Assembly (NCBI RefSeq): GCF_001467535.1
Contig: NZ_LNZC01000020.1
Span: 417 to 64,416, forward strand
DNA: 64,000 nt
Direction: 5' to 3'
Source: Legionella worsleiensis
Lineage (GTDB): Bacteria > Pseudomonadota > Gammaproteobacteria > Legionellales > Legionellaceae
The notes beneath the pieces were generated by a model, which was not told where the DNA came from, searched no databases, and saw only the letters and a list, made by a program, of their open reading frames with translations. Each line of letters begins with the position of its first letter. Positions within the stretch are counted from its first letter, which is position 1. Both the position numbers and the translations under genes were made by a program. Shown piece by piece: positions 1-8,604 of this stretch.

Positions 1-17
1 TAATTCACTTGAAGGCG

Positions 18-122
18 AACCCGGGTTACGGCCTTTCAGGCCTACACCCAGGCTACGCATATGGATGCATCAGCGAGTAACGAGTAGCCTGGGTGCAGGC
101 TCAAAGAGCCGAAACCCGGGTT
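18..122. repeat. REP/BIME-like palindrome, copy A (full)
   Basis: Long imperfect inverted repeat. The left arm opens AACCCGGGTTACGGCC and the right arm closes GGCTCAAAGAGCCGAAACCCGGGTT, around a loop with CATATGGATGCATCAGCGAGTA. Near-identical copies lie at 248-345, 2441-2545 and 4485-4574, with half copies at 2277-2320, 2666-2706 and 4325-4364. The arms could fold as a long hairpin. Confidence 0.9.
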
Positions 123-247
123 TTTATCTCATAGTATTCCAATACATACACTCTCTATGTATTAATTCAAGGCGTTTTACGAAACAAAACAATTGAACTT
201 CTAATAGAGCTCAATATGATTTTGAGATGTTAATTCACATGAAGGTG
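123..247. repeat. Conserved inter-palindrome spacer
   Basis: About 120 bp joining copies A and B. It begins TTTATCTCATAGTATTCC, passes through ACACTCTCTATG and TCTAATAGAGCTCAA, and ends GAGATGTTAATTCACATGAAGGTG. The same spacer recurs at about 2321-2440, 2546-2665 and 4365-4484, and partly at 4575-4622. The repeating unit is therefore palindrome plus spacer, not the palindrome alone. Confidence 0.85.
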
Positions 248-345
248 AACCCGGGTTACGGCCTTTCAGGCCTTCACCCAGGCTACGCATATGGATGCAT
301 CAGCGAGTAGCCTGGGTGCAGGCTCAAAGAGCCGAAACCCGGGTT
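248..345. repeat. REP/BIME-like palindrome, copy B (full)
   Basis: Full copy of the same palindrome as 18-122, with a slightly shorter loop. It lies just downstream of the minus-strand gene ending at 411. Confidence 0.9.
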
Positions 346-410
346 TTCATCTCAAATGATATCTTATTTTAATGGCATTAAAACTAGAAATTAGGTTTGG
401 TTTTTGAAAA

Positions 411-1793
411 TTAAATATTGGGTTTATTCGTTAAACTATTTTCTTCATCCCGAACTATTCTTTGCGGATGTTTTGTAAAAAAGCCAGGGTACTTTGGTAA
501 AAGTCCTGGAGCAGTCACTAGATTGAGTAGATTTTGATGGTTTAAAAGATGACTACCATTTACATCATTCAAAATACGACATGCGGCGGATGCCATCAAT
601 GAAGGAGTGATTTCATTAATAGGTGGAAGATTTTTGGGGTGAACATCAAAACCATGGTAATAGTTATTTATCAGTTTATTATAAGCGCTGGTTATGAAGT
701 TTGGTCCTTTATTAAAAAAGTATCTTACCTGGATTGCTCTTCGATTAATCTGTGCTAGCTGATCCAAATTAAGTCCGCTTTGTATGTTGTTATTATCAAG
801 ACGTAACGAGTCAAACTGATCCGATTGAAATGAATCATCTATCATGTGTTCAAAGGATTCCAAGCCATCTGGTTCATGAAGAAATGCATCGATAATTTGT
901 TTTTTACAAGGAGCAATTGCATATTCTCGAAATAGTTCAAAATACAATACTTCCATAAGTTGTCTAACGTACATTTCGTGTTTAGCAATTTGTTTATCAC
1001 AAAAAGTTGTTGGTTTAACAATGTTCTCTACAAATTGATTGAATTGTTCATATGCCTCATCTGCTGTGCATTGTTCATCCTGAATAAATAGATCGTTATA
1101 TGATTTGATGCGGCGATTATGATTACTGTCATGATGGTACAATTCCAGAGGTGATAAATAATACGCATCGGCAAAAGTTGCCGGTATTGATACTCCCATA
1201 AATCCTATGGGTACCTGCCGTGTTTTTGTAAAGTGTTCAAGCGATAATGGTTCAATTGTGGGGAAATAAATTATTGAGCTATCCAAATTGCAGTTGTATG
1301 AACTGAACATTTGGTAGCCATATCGTTTTACATGATAAAAATCCGGTATGTCTGTATACGTAAGTCGTACACAATTATCTATAAATTCCAGTCCTCTTTC
1401 AATACCCAGAATAGTTGGTAAGTAAGGGTATGGGGATTTAACCGGTGGAATATGTGGATAATTATCACCAACAGTCTTATAGTTCAGCGTCAAATGAAAC
1501 AGGGTATTTTGCGTAAGATAATAAAGACTTGATAATGAAGGGTTAGTTTTGACTATTTGTTTTACCTCACTGGAGCATAAGGTTTCTTGAAGTGTTTCCA
1601 CGGATTCCTTAAATTCCGGAAAACCAGCCAGCGCACCATCACGTTTTATTCTTCTGCGCAATTCGCTGTAGTAGTCCATTGGATTATTCATAATCTGTGT
1701 TGCAATGTTCGAATAACCCCTCTTTGCTTGTTCTACCAAGGGTTTGATAACATTTAATCGGGTAAGAAAAGGAAACGCCACAGAGTACTCCAT
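411..1793 (-). CDS. Hypothetical protein, 460 aa (candidate effector)
   Basis: Intact ORF with an ATG start at 1793; I do not recognise the family. The protein is soluble, with no signal peptide or obvious membrane segment. It is rich in aromatic and polar residues and has a Tyr/His/Asn-rich stretch around residues 205-225 (YYLSPLELYHHDSNHNRR). The C-terminus is hydrophilic and ends SLTNKPNI. It stands alone between repeat copies B (248-345) and C (2277-2320), so it sits in accessory DNA. The setting and the lack of recognisable domains fit a lineage-specific or translocated Legionella protein, but that is inference. No catalytic motif can be named. Confidence 0.75.
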   Translation of the reverse strand: MEYSVAFPFLTRLNVIKPLVEQAKRGYSNIATQIMNNPMDYYSELRRRIKRDGALAGFPEFKESVETLQETLCSSEVKQIVKTNPSLSSLYYLTQNTLFHLTLNYKTVGDNYPHIPPVKSPYPYLPTILGIERGLEFIDNCVRLTYTDIPDFYHVKRYGYQMFSSYNCNLDSSIIYFPTIEPLSLEHFTKTRQVPIGFMGVSIPATFADAYYLSPLELYHHDSNHNRRIKSYNDLFIQDEQCTADEAYEQFNQFVENIVKPTTFCDKQIAKHEMYVRQLMEVLYFELFREYAIAPCKKQIIDAFLHEPDGLESFEHMIDDSFQSDQFDSLRLDNNNIQSGLNLDQLAQINRRAIQVRYFFNKGPNFITSAYNKLINNYYHGFDVHPKNLPPINEITPSLMASAACRILNDVNGSHLLNHQNLLNLVTAPGLLPKYPGFFTKHPQRIVRDEENSLTNKPNI

Positions 1794-2276
1794 TTAACAT
1801 AATTGTTATTCATTACCAAACCGTCCCTGTTTTAAAAGAGAGTAAGTATCTGGTTTTGAACTGTTAATAAAATAAACAACATTTTAGTGGGTATAGTAAG
1901 TGTTTTACCAAAGACGTTCAATAACAGTAATCTGCTGTTTTATTGCTGATTAAACTTTAGATAGTGGATTTTGCTTGTGTACTCTATGCGTGTTGCCTGT
2001 GCTAAATTGACAGGCTCAATGTAAAGATAGAGAATTTATTGAGTGTAATAGCTGCAATAAATGTCTGCGAAATAATCCTGACTTTTCTGCTGGACTTCAG
2101 GAAAGTCACTGCTTTCGCAAACTGCGCACGCACGTCGGTCAAATTATTGGTGTAGGATGCGAGTGGTTTCTGGGTATGCCAGAGAAGGTTTTCACAAGGC
2201 AAACTGGCATGGTAGCCATCCGGCCGTGCAAGCACGGTCAGACTACGTACAGCTGAATTTCAAATTCTTTTAGCGC
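1794..2276. other. Intergenic region, no supported gene
   Basis: About 480 bp between the 460-aa gene and the half palindrome at 2277. A 77-codon minus-strand ORF at 2002-2235 has no recognisable domain and no clear ribosome-binding site. It may be debris of an older gene. Nothing else is evident. Confidence 0.4.
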
Positions 2277-2320
2277 AGCGAGTAGCCTGGGTGCAAGCTC
2301 AAAGAGCCGAAACCCGGGTT
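2277..2320. repeat. REP/BIME-like palindrome, copy C (right half only)
   Basis: Only the right arm is present (GAGTAGCCTGGGTGCAAGCTC ... GAAACCCGGGTT). It is followed by the conserved spacer and then the full copy D. Confidence 0.85.
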
Positions 2321-2440
2321 TTCATCTCATAATATTCCATTGCAAACACTCTCTATGAGCTAATTAAATGCGTTTGACCAATCAATTGAACTTCTAATAG
2401 AGCTCAATGTGATTTTGAGATGTTAATTCACATGAAGGTG

Positions 2441-2545
2441 AACCCGGGTTACGGCCTTTCAGGCCTTCACCCAGGCTACGCATATGAATTCATTAGCGAG
2501 TAGCGAGTAGCCTGGGTGCAGGCTCAAAGAGCCGAAACCCGGGTT
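2441..2545. repeat. REP/BIME-like palindrome, copy D (full)
   Basis: Full copy. Its loop has a duplicated GCGAGTA motif, a small variation also seen in copy A. Conserved spacers flank it on both sides. Confidence 0.9.
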
Positions 2546-2665
2546 TTCATCTCATAGGATTCCATCGTATACACTCTCTACGAGCTAATTAAATGCGTTT
2601 GACCAATCAATTGAAATTCTAATAGAGCTCAATGTGATTTTGAGATGTTAATTCATATGAAGGTG

Positions 2666-2706
2666 AACCCGGGTTACGGCCTTTCAGGCCTACACCCAGG
2701 CTACGC
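2666..2706. repeat. REP/BIME-like palindrome, copy E (left half only)
   Basis: Left arm AACCCGGGTTACGGCCTTTC ... CACCCAGGCTACG. It runs straight into the 3' end of the RAYT remnant; the matching type of right arm next appears at 4325. Confidence 0.85.
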
Positions 2707-3022
2707 ATATGGATTTCATATTCATGCACTCTCCAAATGCGCCTTGAATCCCCTCATACCCCCAATTTACTTGCAATACTCCATTCTGAACATAACGATG
2801 AAAACTGGAATATGGCCATTCTTTAGTTGAGAATATATATCCATGTTTAACAGGGTTAAAGTGGATGTAATCGATATGTGCTTATAAGCCTGTTTCATCA
2901 CGTATTCGATGCTCCCAAAACCGACGTTGCCAAAGTTGATACTCTCCTCATTTATCTTTTGGTATTTTTATTCCTTCCTTAATTAAACTTTTTGTAAAAG
3001 ACGATTTGATCTGATGCCAGCG
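2690..3022 (-). pseudogene. REP-associated tyrosine transposase (RAYT/Y1_Tnp) remnant
   Basis: Minus-strand translation gives the C-terminal half of a RAYT: RWHQIKSSFTKSL, then LWQRRFWEHRIRDE, then the hallmark HIDYIHFNPVKHGY, then EWPYSSFHRYV. In-frame stops occur at 2948-2950 (TGA) and 2882-2884 (TAA). The N-terminal half with the HUH and catalytic Tyr region is missing: similarity stops at about 3022, inside a second palindrome (3016-3068). RAYTs are the enzymes thought to mobilise REP/BIME palindromes, and this one abuts half copy E. Its reading frame ends at a TAG inside that palindrome. It is non-functional but identifies the family behind the repeats. Confidence 0.85.
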
Positions 3023-3068
3023 TAACCGGGAATTCTGCTCTATGGGCCTAATCCCAAGCTACGCTGGC
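3016..3068. repeat. Second palindrome type, GCCAGCGTA ... TACGCTGGC
   Basis: A 53-bp inverted repeat with perfect 9-bp terminal arms and imperfect inner pairing (ACCGGGA / TCCC). It is unrelated to the CCCGGG palindromes around it and cuts off the RAYT remnant at its N-terminal side. Confidence 0.6.
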
Positions 3069-3250
3069 TAAAAAAACTACTTTTATGGATTATAGTGCCA
3101 ACTATTTTAAGCAAAAGAGAACTAAGTTGGCACAAAACAGCCTCGACGCACACACCAGACCTTTATCTGCACAATCTGCACACATAAAATTGACGACACA
3201 CCGTCTCTGATATATTATTGGCAATTAATAAATGCACAAACAAGTTAATT

Positions 3251-4057
3251 ATGCTTATAGACGATACTTTGTACATGCGAATTAGTAGTAATGATCCCAC
3301 GTTAACCGAATTAAATTTGAGCGGTAAGTGGCAGGGAATTGAAACCGATAAGTTATCCAAAATTGCTGAAGCCCTAAAATATAACCATACGATTACATCC
3401 ATCAATTTCGATAATGTACCTCTCTATGATGCTGGATTAGCTATCTTAATGAATGCATTATCCAACAACCAGACGATTCAAGTACTCAGTCTTAAACAAA
3501 TTGGAATGAATTCAAGTTATGCGCGCTCACGCGGCGAAGGACAAGAAAAATTAATAGAATTTCTTAAAAAAAGCACATCGATAAGAGAAATTCATCTGAG
3601 CAATAATCACAGCCCAACTTCCCGCAACAAAATCATTCCAGGACTCTTTGCGGAAGCATTAGAACATAACTCTTCACTCGTCACACTGTCACTGGAAAAT
3701 ATCGATATTTCTTGGTCTGGGATCGATGATCACGTATTCGATACAATTCTTACTCGATTAAACATTAATAGAAAAGCTTTAAATATAGAACCCATTACGA
3801 GTCTAAGCTTAGAATCGCCACGCCCTATCCAAACTGAAGTGTATAGCGATAATGAACTGCCTGTTATGGTGTCAGATTCAGATGACGAATTTGATGATGC
3901 GTTATCAACAGATACAACACCTTCCGCTAAGCCAGCTCCAACTCCTCACACTTATACATCAACTTATCAAAGACATGGTTTGTTTGGTGGATTCGTTGCG
4001 ACGCTTGTAGAAGGGCTATTCCAAGCTGTTGCAAATGATATACAGAATAATATGTAG
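3251..4057 (+). CDS. Leucine-rich-repeat protein (ribonuclease-inhibitor type), candidate effector
   Basis: A 268-aa protein from the ATG at 3251. A TTG at 3218 would add 11 residues, and neither start has a convincing ribosome-binding site. Residues ~15-130 hold LRR-like units spaced as in ribonuclease-inhibitor LRRs (LTELNLSG ... LSKIAEALKYNHTITSINF ... GLAILMNALSNNQTIQVLSL ... SIREIHLSNN), with a further unit near LVTLSLENI. The last third is acidic then Pro/Thr-rich (SDSDDEFDD, then TPSAKPAPTPHT). It ends in a hydrophobic stretch, FGGFVATLVEGLFQAV. LRR proteins of this type are common among Dot/Icm substrates; no catalytic domain is visible. The gene lies between half palindromes E and F, next to the RAYT remnant. 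Confidence 0.75.
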   Translation: MLIDDTLYMRISSNDPTLTELNLSGKWQGIETDKLSKIAEALKYNHTITSINFDNVPLYDAGLAILMNALSNNQTIQVLSLKQIGMNSSYARSRGEGQEKLIEFLKKSTSIREIHLSNNHSPTSRNKIIPGLFAEALEHNSSLVTLSLENIDISWSGIDDHVFDTILTRLNINRKALNIEPITSLSLESPRPIQTEVYSDNELPVMVSDSDDEFDDALSTDTTPSAKPAPTPHTYTSTYQRHGLFGGFVATLVEGLFQAVANDIQNNM

Positions 4058-4324
4058 TCCTATTTGAGGTTGATTCAGAATATGGAAATTAAAGCACGCT
4101 AAGCCGGCTAATACTCATACTCGCAATATTTGATTTAAACAGCAGGCGTAGCCTGGGACTGAGGGATCGGCGCAAATTAAGCATGATTGAGTTTTTCAAA
4201 CAGGGTTTGAAGACAATTCAAAGATCGAGTTAAAGCCCTTTTTGAAAAATGGATACCACGCCTAACAATTTGACATGCTAAATAATTATTAGATAAGACA
4301 TCACGATCTTTAATCGAGTTAGCG
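4058..4324. other. Intergenic region with palindrome debris
   Basis: No ORF of interest. Around 4145-4155 there is a GGCGTAGCCTGGGA fragment resembling a palindrome arm, which suggests older repeat decay. Confidence 0.4.
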
Positions 4325-4364
4325 AGTAGCCTGGGTGTAGGCTCAAAGAGCCGAAACCCGGGTT
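4325..4364. repeat. REP/BIME-like palindrome, copy F (right half only)
   Basis: Right arm only, GAGTAGCCTGGGTGTAGGCTC ... AACCCGGGTT, followed by the conserved spacer and full copy G. Together with left half E (2666-2706) it brackets the RAYT remnant and the LRR gene. Confidence 0.85.
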
Positions 4365-4484
4365 TTCATCTCATAGTATTCCATTGCAAACACTCTCTAC
4401 GGGCTAATTAAAAGCGTTTGACCAATCAATCGAAGTTCTAATCGAGCTCAATGTGATTTTGAGATGTTAATTCATATGAAGGTG

Positions 4485-4574
4485 AACCCGGGTTACGGCC
4501 TTACAGGTCTTCACCCAGGCTACGACCATCAACGAGTAGCCTGGGTTTAGGCTCAAAGAGCCGAAACCCGGGTT
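4485..4574. repeat. REP/BIME-like palindrome, copy G (full)
   Basis: Shortest full copy, with a reduced loop (GACCATCAACGAGTAG). A truncated spacer follows up to about 4622, after which core genes begin. Confidence 0.9.
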
Positions 4575-4673
4575 TTCATCTCATAGGATTCCATTACACA
4601 CACTCTATGAGTTAATTAAGGGCGAAATAGTCGTACTTTAAAGAATATGCAGTTGCTGTTGGATTGCAAAGGC

Positions 4674-5231
4674 TTAATCCTTTATAAAGCAGTCAGGATC
4701 ATTGATGTATTTTTCTTTTAAACGAACATAATGCTGGGCAGAATATTCTATGTGTTCTATTTCACTGCTCGTTAATGCCCTTACGGCCTTTACTGGTGAT
4801 CCCATGTAGAGATAGCCGCTTTCTAATACTTTTCCAGGCGGTACCAAACTTCCTGCTGCCACGACAACATGCCGCTTAATATGAGCTGCGTCAAGAATAA
4901 TTGCCCCCATTCCAATCAGACAGTAATCTTCTATGGTACAACCGTGGAGCATGGCATGATGACCTATGGTAACACTGTTTCCGATAATTAAAGGTTTTCC
5001 GCCAGAAGTGTAGGGACCATCATGAGTGACGTGGAGTATTGCTCCGTCCTGAATGCTGCATGAATGGCCAATTCTAATGGTGTTCACGTCACCACGAATT
5101 ACCGCCATGGGCCAAACAGAAACATCATCGCCTAAGGTTACATCGCCGATTATCGCTGATTGGGGATCAATATACACCCGTTGCCCTAAAGAAGGACTTT
5201 TATTGTCAAAGCGTCGTATTGTTTTCGTCAT
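4674..5231 (-). CDS. Gamma-class carbonic anhydrase-like hexapeptide-repeat protein
   Basis: A 185-aa left-handed beta-helix protein of the YrdA/PaaY/gamma-carbonic anhydrase family. Hexapeptide repeats run through residues ~20-150 (IGDVTLGDDVSVWP, IRIGHSCSIQDGA). The His residues expected to bind a metal between subunits are visible in ILHVTHDG and IGHHAMLHGC. Members are trimers that bind zinc or iron; many have weak or no carbonic anhydrase activity. It starts at ATG 5231, just downstream of the glutathione reductase gene on the same strand with a 3-bp gap, so the two probably share a transcript. The physiological substrate cannot be fixed from sequence. Confidence 0.9.
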   Translation of the reverse strand: MTKTIRRFDNKSPSLGQRVYIDPQSAIIGDVTLGDDVSVWPMAVIRGDVNTIRIGHSCSIQDGAILHVTHDGPYTSGGKPLIIGNSVTIGHHAMLHGCTIEDYCLIGMGAIILDAAHIKRHVVVAAGSLVPPGKVLESGYLYMGSPVKAVRALTSSEIEHIEYSAQHYVRLKEKYINDPDCFIKD

Positions 5232-5234
5232 TTT

Positions 5235-6590
5235 TTATACCATAGTTACAAATTCTTCTGCACTGGTAGGATGGATGGCAACAGTATTATCAAAATCTTT
5301 TTTACATGCCCCCATTTTGATTGCAACACCAAAACCTTGCAGCATTTCATCTGCATTATACCCTATTACATGCAGACCTATAATTTTTTCTTTTTTTCCC
5401 AGAGTGACTAATTTCATTGCAGTAGGTGTTTTGGGATCACTCAAGGCATCATACATGGGATTAAATCGTGTTTTATATATTTTAATTTGCTCTTTACCAT
5501 ACTTGTTAAGTGCCTCTTCCTCGCTGTAGCCTACTGTGCCAACGGGTGGATGGCTGAATACGACGGAACAAATCTGTTGGTAATTAAGTTTTGCTTCTGG
5601 TTGACCACCAAACAATCTGTCGGCAAGTTTTCTTCCTGCTGCTATCGCTACAGGAGTAAGTGCAGGGCCATGAGTGACATCACCTATGGCGTAAACGCCT
5701 TTTACAGTTGAATTTTGCAAGCTGTCTACGCAGATAAATCCTTGTTTATCTGTTTTGATGTTTAATTTATCAAGGTTTAAATGAGTTGTTCTTGGTGCTC
5801 TGCCAACGGCGCAGATAATCACATCAAGTTCCTTAATGACAGAACCACTGTGACAAACGATGCTTTTTTTACCGTCGCTGTGCAGATTAATGCTTTGGGC
5901 TTTGTGATTGGGATGTATCTTGATATCTTTTTGCTGCATTATTTCTTGCAACGTAGTACCGAGCATGCTGTCAAATTTACTTAACAACCGGTTACCTCGC
6001 ATTAAAAGATGCGTTTCACTGCCCAAGGCATTGAGAATGCCGGCCAGTTCAACACCGATATACCCACTACCAATAATGGCTACCTTTTGCGGTTGTTTGG
6101 TGAGACTAAAGAAACCGTCTGAATCTATGGCATGTTGAATTCCCTTGATATTCGGTAAGGCAGGTGTTCCGCCTGTTGAAATAATGATATGTTCGGCTTT
6201 GTATAAGGAATTATTAACACGAATTTCATGCTGGTTTTCAAAAACGCCTTCACCGTTGATGTGAGTAATGGCGTATTGCTTAAAGCGATTTGCATAATGT
6301 TCCCGCAAGCGTTCTATGTATTCGTTGCGTTGTGTTATCAGTTTATACCAATCGAATTTGGGCATGATTGGGCTAAAACCGTAATCATGGGCTTTTAACA
6401 ATGTTTCAGCGATAGAAGAAGCATTAAACATGACTTTTTTGGGGACGCAGCCTAAATTAACACAGGTTCCGCCTAAATGTGATTTTTCGATTACAGCTAC
6501 TTTGGCACCGTATTGTGCGGCTCTTACAGCACTGGCAATACCACCGCTACCGCCTCCTAAAACAATCAGATCAAAGGTGTGTTTTTTCAT
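5235..6590 (-). CDS. gor: Glutathione-disulfide reductase
   Basis: A 451-aa class I pyridine-nucleotide disulfide oxidoreductase that reduces GSSG with NADPH. Visible features are the FAD dinucleotide fold ([10 protein letters not shown], residues 8-17), the redox-active pair C43/C48 in [13 protein letters not shown], the NADPH fold ([13 protein letters not shown]), the second FAD motif (VYAIGDVT) and the C-terminal HPTSAEE with the catalytic His. The ATG at 6590 is preferred because the protein begins directly at the FAD fold. An upstream in-frame start would add 34 residues that do not belong to the family. Length matches gor genes. Confidence 0.95.
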   Translation of the reverse strand: MKKHTFDLIVLGGGSGGIASAVRAAQYGAKVAVIEKSHLGGTCVNLGCVPKKVMFNASSIAETLLKAHDYGFSPIMPKFDWYKLITQRNEYIERLREHYANRFKQYAITHINGEGVFENQHEIRVNNSLYKAEHIIISTGGTPALPNIKGIQHAIDSDGFFSLTKQPQKVAIIGSGYIGVELAGILNALGSETHLLMRGNRLLSKFDSMLGTTLQEIMQQKDIKIHPNHKAQSINLHSDGKKSIVCHSGSVIKELDVIICAVGRAPRTTHLNLDKLNIKTDKQGFICVDSLQNSTVKGVYAIGDVTHGPALTPVAIAAGRKLADRLFGGQPEAKLNYQQICSVVFSHPPVGTVGYSEEEALNKYGKEQIKIYKTRFNPMYDALSDPKTPTAMKLVTLGKKEKIIGLHVIGYNADEMLQGFGVAIKMGACKKDFDNTVAIHPTSAEEFVTMV

Positions 6591-6721
6591 AAAAATTCTT
6601 AACGAAAATAAGTTAATAGTAGCAGTAAGTTGATTTACTACCAAACTATTTGTCACGAGCCTGAACTTGCACAAAAAGAGAAAACAGCTCACTATTAACC
6701 TATCAATAATTAAAATATTGA

Positions 6722-7666
6722 ATGATTATGTATCTCAAGTTTCTATTCATTCTGATGATAGTGCTCCTTAATGGATGCAGTGGTAATGAACATAAGCAGT
6801 TCTCGGGATATGTAGAGGGAGAAAATATTTATCTTGCCTCCCCATTTTATGGTGTTTTAAACTTTTTAAAAGTACAACGTGGACAACACGTGAAGAGAGG
6901 AGAGCTTTTATACCGTCTGGATCCTAATCCACAGCAGATGAATATTTCTTCGATAGAAGGTGAATTAGCACAAGCACAAAGCCAACTTGCTGATTTAAAA
7001 AAGCCAAGACGTCTCCAGGAAATTGAGGCAATAGAAGCACAAATCCAACAAACCAATGCGCAAATCACTCTGGCAGACATCAGGGTTTCCCGATATCAGA
7101 AACTGGTGGATAAACAAGCATCAGACATAGACAGTCTTGATGCTGCTTTGGCCTATTTACAGCAACAAAAAGAATTAAAAGCTCAATATGAAGCAAATTT
7201 GGCATTAGCTAAGTTAGGCAGTCGAGAGGATTTGATTAAGGGACAACAAGGCGTAGTGGATTCATTAATGGCCAAACTTCACGTCGCTCAATGGGAATTG
7301 GCGCAAAAAACAATTTATGCTCCAGCAGAGGGTATTATTTTTGATACTTATTACTTACAAGGCGAGTACGTTGCCGCTCAGCAACCGGTCTTGTCTTTGT
7401 TAACGCCTGAAAACATCCGTATTGAATTTTTTGTGCCTTTGGCTTTTTTAAATCAATTAAGAGTTGGACAACAGATTAGTTTTGCCTGTGAAGGATGCCA
7501 AAAACGCAATTCTGCAATAATCAGTTATATTTCACCTGATGCGGAATATCTCCCCCCTCTGGTTTACAGCAGAGATAACAATTCAAAATTAGTTTTCCGG
7601 ATTAAAGCACATATTACAAATCCCACTTTATTTAAACCAGGTCAACCAGTTATGGTGACTTTGTGA
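6722..7666 (+). CDS. HlyD/YbhG-type membrane fusion lipoprotein
   Basis: A 314-aa periplasmic adaptor. The N-terminal segment ends in a lipobox-like LLNGC with Cys19, so it is probably lipidated. Next come the lipoyl-like half ([22 protein letters not shown]), an alpha-helical hairpin rich in Gln/Ala (residues ~75-180), the second lipoyl half ([20 protein letters not shown]) and a beta-barrel domain. It is the first gene of a three-gene operon with an ABC ATPase and an ABC-2 permease, with the stop and next start overlapping. By analogy with YbhGFSR it should link the inner-membrane exporter to an outer-membrane channel encoded elsewhere. Substrate unknown. Confidence 0.9.
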   Translation: MIMYLKFLFILMIVLLNGCSGNEHKQFSGYVEGENIYLASPFYGVLNFLKVQRGQHVKRGELLYRLDPNPQQMNISSIEGELAQAQSQLADLKKPRRLQEIEAIEAQIQQTNAQITLADIRVSRYQKLVDKQASDIDSLDAALAYLQQQKELKAQYEANLALAKLGSREDLIKGQQGVVDSLMAKLHVAQWELAQKTIYAPAEGIIFDTYYLQGEYVAAQQPVLSLLTPENIRIEFFVPLAFLNQLRVGQQISFACEGCQKRNSAIISYISPDAEYLPPLVYSRDNNSKLVFRIKAHITNPTLFKPGQPVMVTL

Positions 7667-8604
7667 TGAATGCGCTCAAGTCCTCTATCATTATTGATGT
7701 GCAGGGGTTGCGTAAATGTTTTGGCCAGCGGATTGTAGTGGATAATGTTAATTTAAAGGTAGAACGAGGCGAGGTTTTTGGTTTTTTAGGTCCGAATGGT
7801 AGCGGAAAAACAACTACTATCAGGATGTTGTGTGGATTATTGAAAGCAGATGGAGGTCAGGGTACTTGTTTGGGTTTTGATATTTTAACGCAATCCGCTC
7901 AGATCAAGGAGCGGGTAGGTTATATGACGCAAAAATTCAGTTTGTATACTGAGTTATCCATTGAGGAAAATCTGAATTTCATTGCCCAGGTTTACGGCGT
8001 GACCCATCGAAGAATAAAAGTGACCAAAGCATTGGAACAATTGGGTTTAACTGACAGACGCAAACAACTTACGGGTGAATTATCCGGAGGATGGAAGCAA
8101 CGCGTGGCGCTTGCAGCCTGTCTTATTCATGAGCCTGATTTGTTGTTGCTTGATGAACCAACTGCGGGAGTTGATCCTGTTGCGCGCCGTGAATTTTGGG
8201 ATCACATTCATTTTTTAAGTCAGGAGGGGATTACAACTTTTGTGTCTACTCACTATATGGATGAGGCAGAGCGTTGCACCCGTATTGCCTATTTGGCCTA
8301 TGGTAAATTATTGATTACTGGTACTGTATCTGAAGTCATTGCGGAAACTCATTTAAAAACATGGGAAATCACAGGGCATGTCACGACTGCTTTATTACAA
8401 CATGCCAAAAAAATACCTGGTGTCGTTCAAGCTGCCTTGTTTGGGAATTTAATTCATGTCTGTGGTTACAATACTGAATTGATAGAGGAAGGTTTAAACC
8501 ACTTTTGTGCAGAACATGTACTCAAATGGTATGCAATAGAGCCAACTTTGGAAGATGCATTTATCAGTCTGGTAAACAAATCACCGGAGCCTGTCATTGA
8601 TTAA
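7666..8604 (+). CDS. ABC transporter ATP-binding protein (drug-export type)
   Basis: A ~312-aa ATPase with Walker A GPNGSGKTT, ABC signature LSGGWKQRVALA, Walker B LLLLDEPTAGVDP and the switch His in FVSTHYMDEAE. This is the CcmA/YbhF type, with one nucleotide-binding domain plus a C-terminal extension. YbhF itself has two such domains, so this protein would act as a dimer. ATG 7666 overlaps the upstream TGA by one base; a GTG at 7663 is the alternative start. It is the energising subunit for the permease that follows. Confidence 0.93.
   Translation: MNALKSSIIIDVQGLRKCFGQRIVVDNVNLKVERGEVFGFLGPNGSGKTTTIRMLCGLLKADGGQGTCLGFDILTQSAQIKERVGYMTQKFSLYTELSIEENLNFIAQVYGVTHRRIKVTKALEQLGLTDRRKQLTGELSGGWKQRVALAACLIHEPDLLLLDEPTAGVDPVARREFWDHIHFLSQEGITTFVSTHYMDEAERCTRIAYLAYGKLLITGTVSEVIAETHLKTWEITGHVTTALLQHAKKIPGVVQAALFGNLIHVCGYNTELIEEGLNHFCAEHVLKWYAIEPTLEDAFISLVNKSPEPVID

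Noticed and set aside
2002..2235. A 77-codon minus-strand ORF in the repeat island
   Set aside because: No recognised family, no ribosome-binding site, and biased low-complexity ends; kept only as part of the intergenic note.
2645..2830. A 61-codon plus-strand ORF
   Set aside because: It lies within half palindrome E and the RAYT remnant, and its translation mirrors the repeat, so it is not a gene.
4058..4324. A tRNA or small RNA gene in the gap after the LRR gene
   Set aside because: No cloverleaf arms or promoter-terminator pair could be found by eye.
18..4574. Repeats with regular spacing, considered as a CRISPR array
   Set aside because: The units are ~100-bp palindromes with a conserved spacer, whereas CRISPR spacers differ from each other; no cas genes are near.
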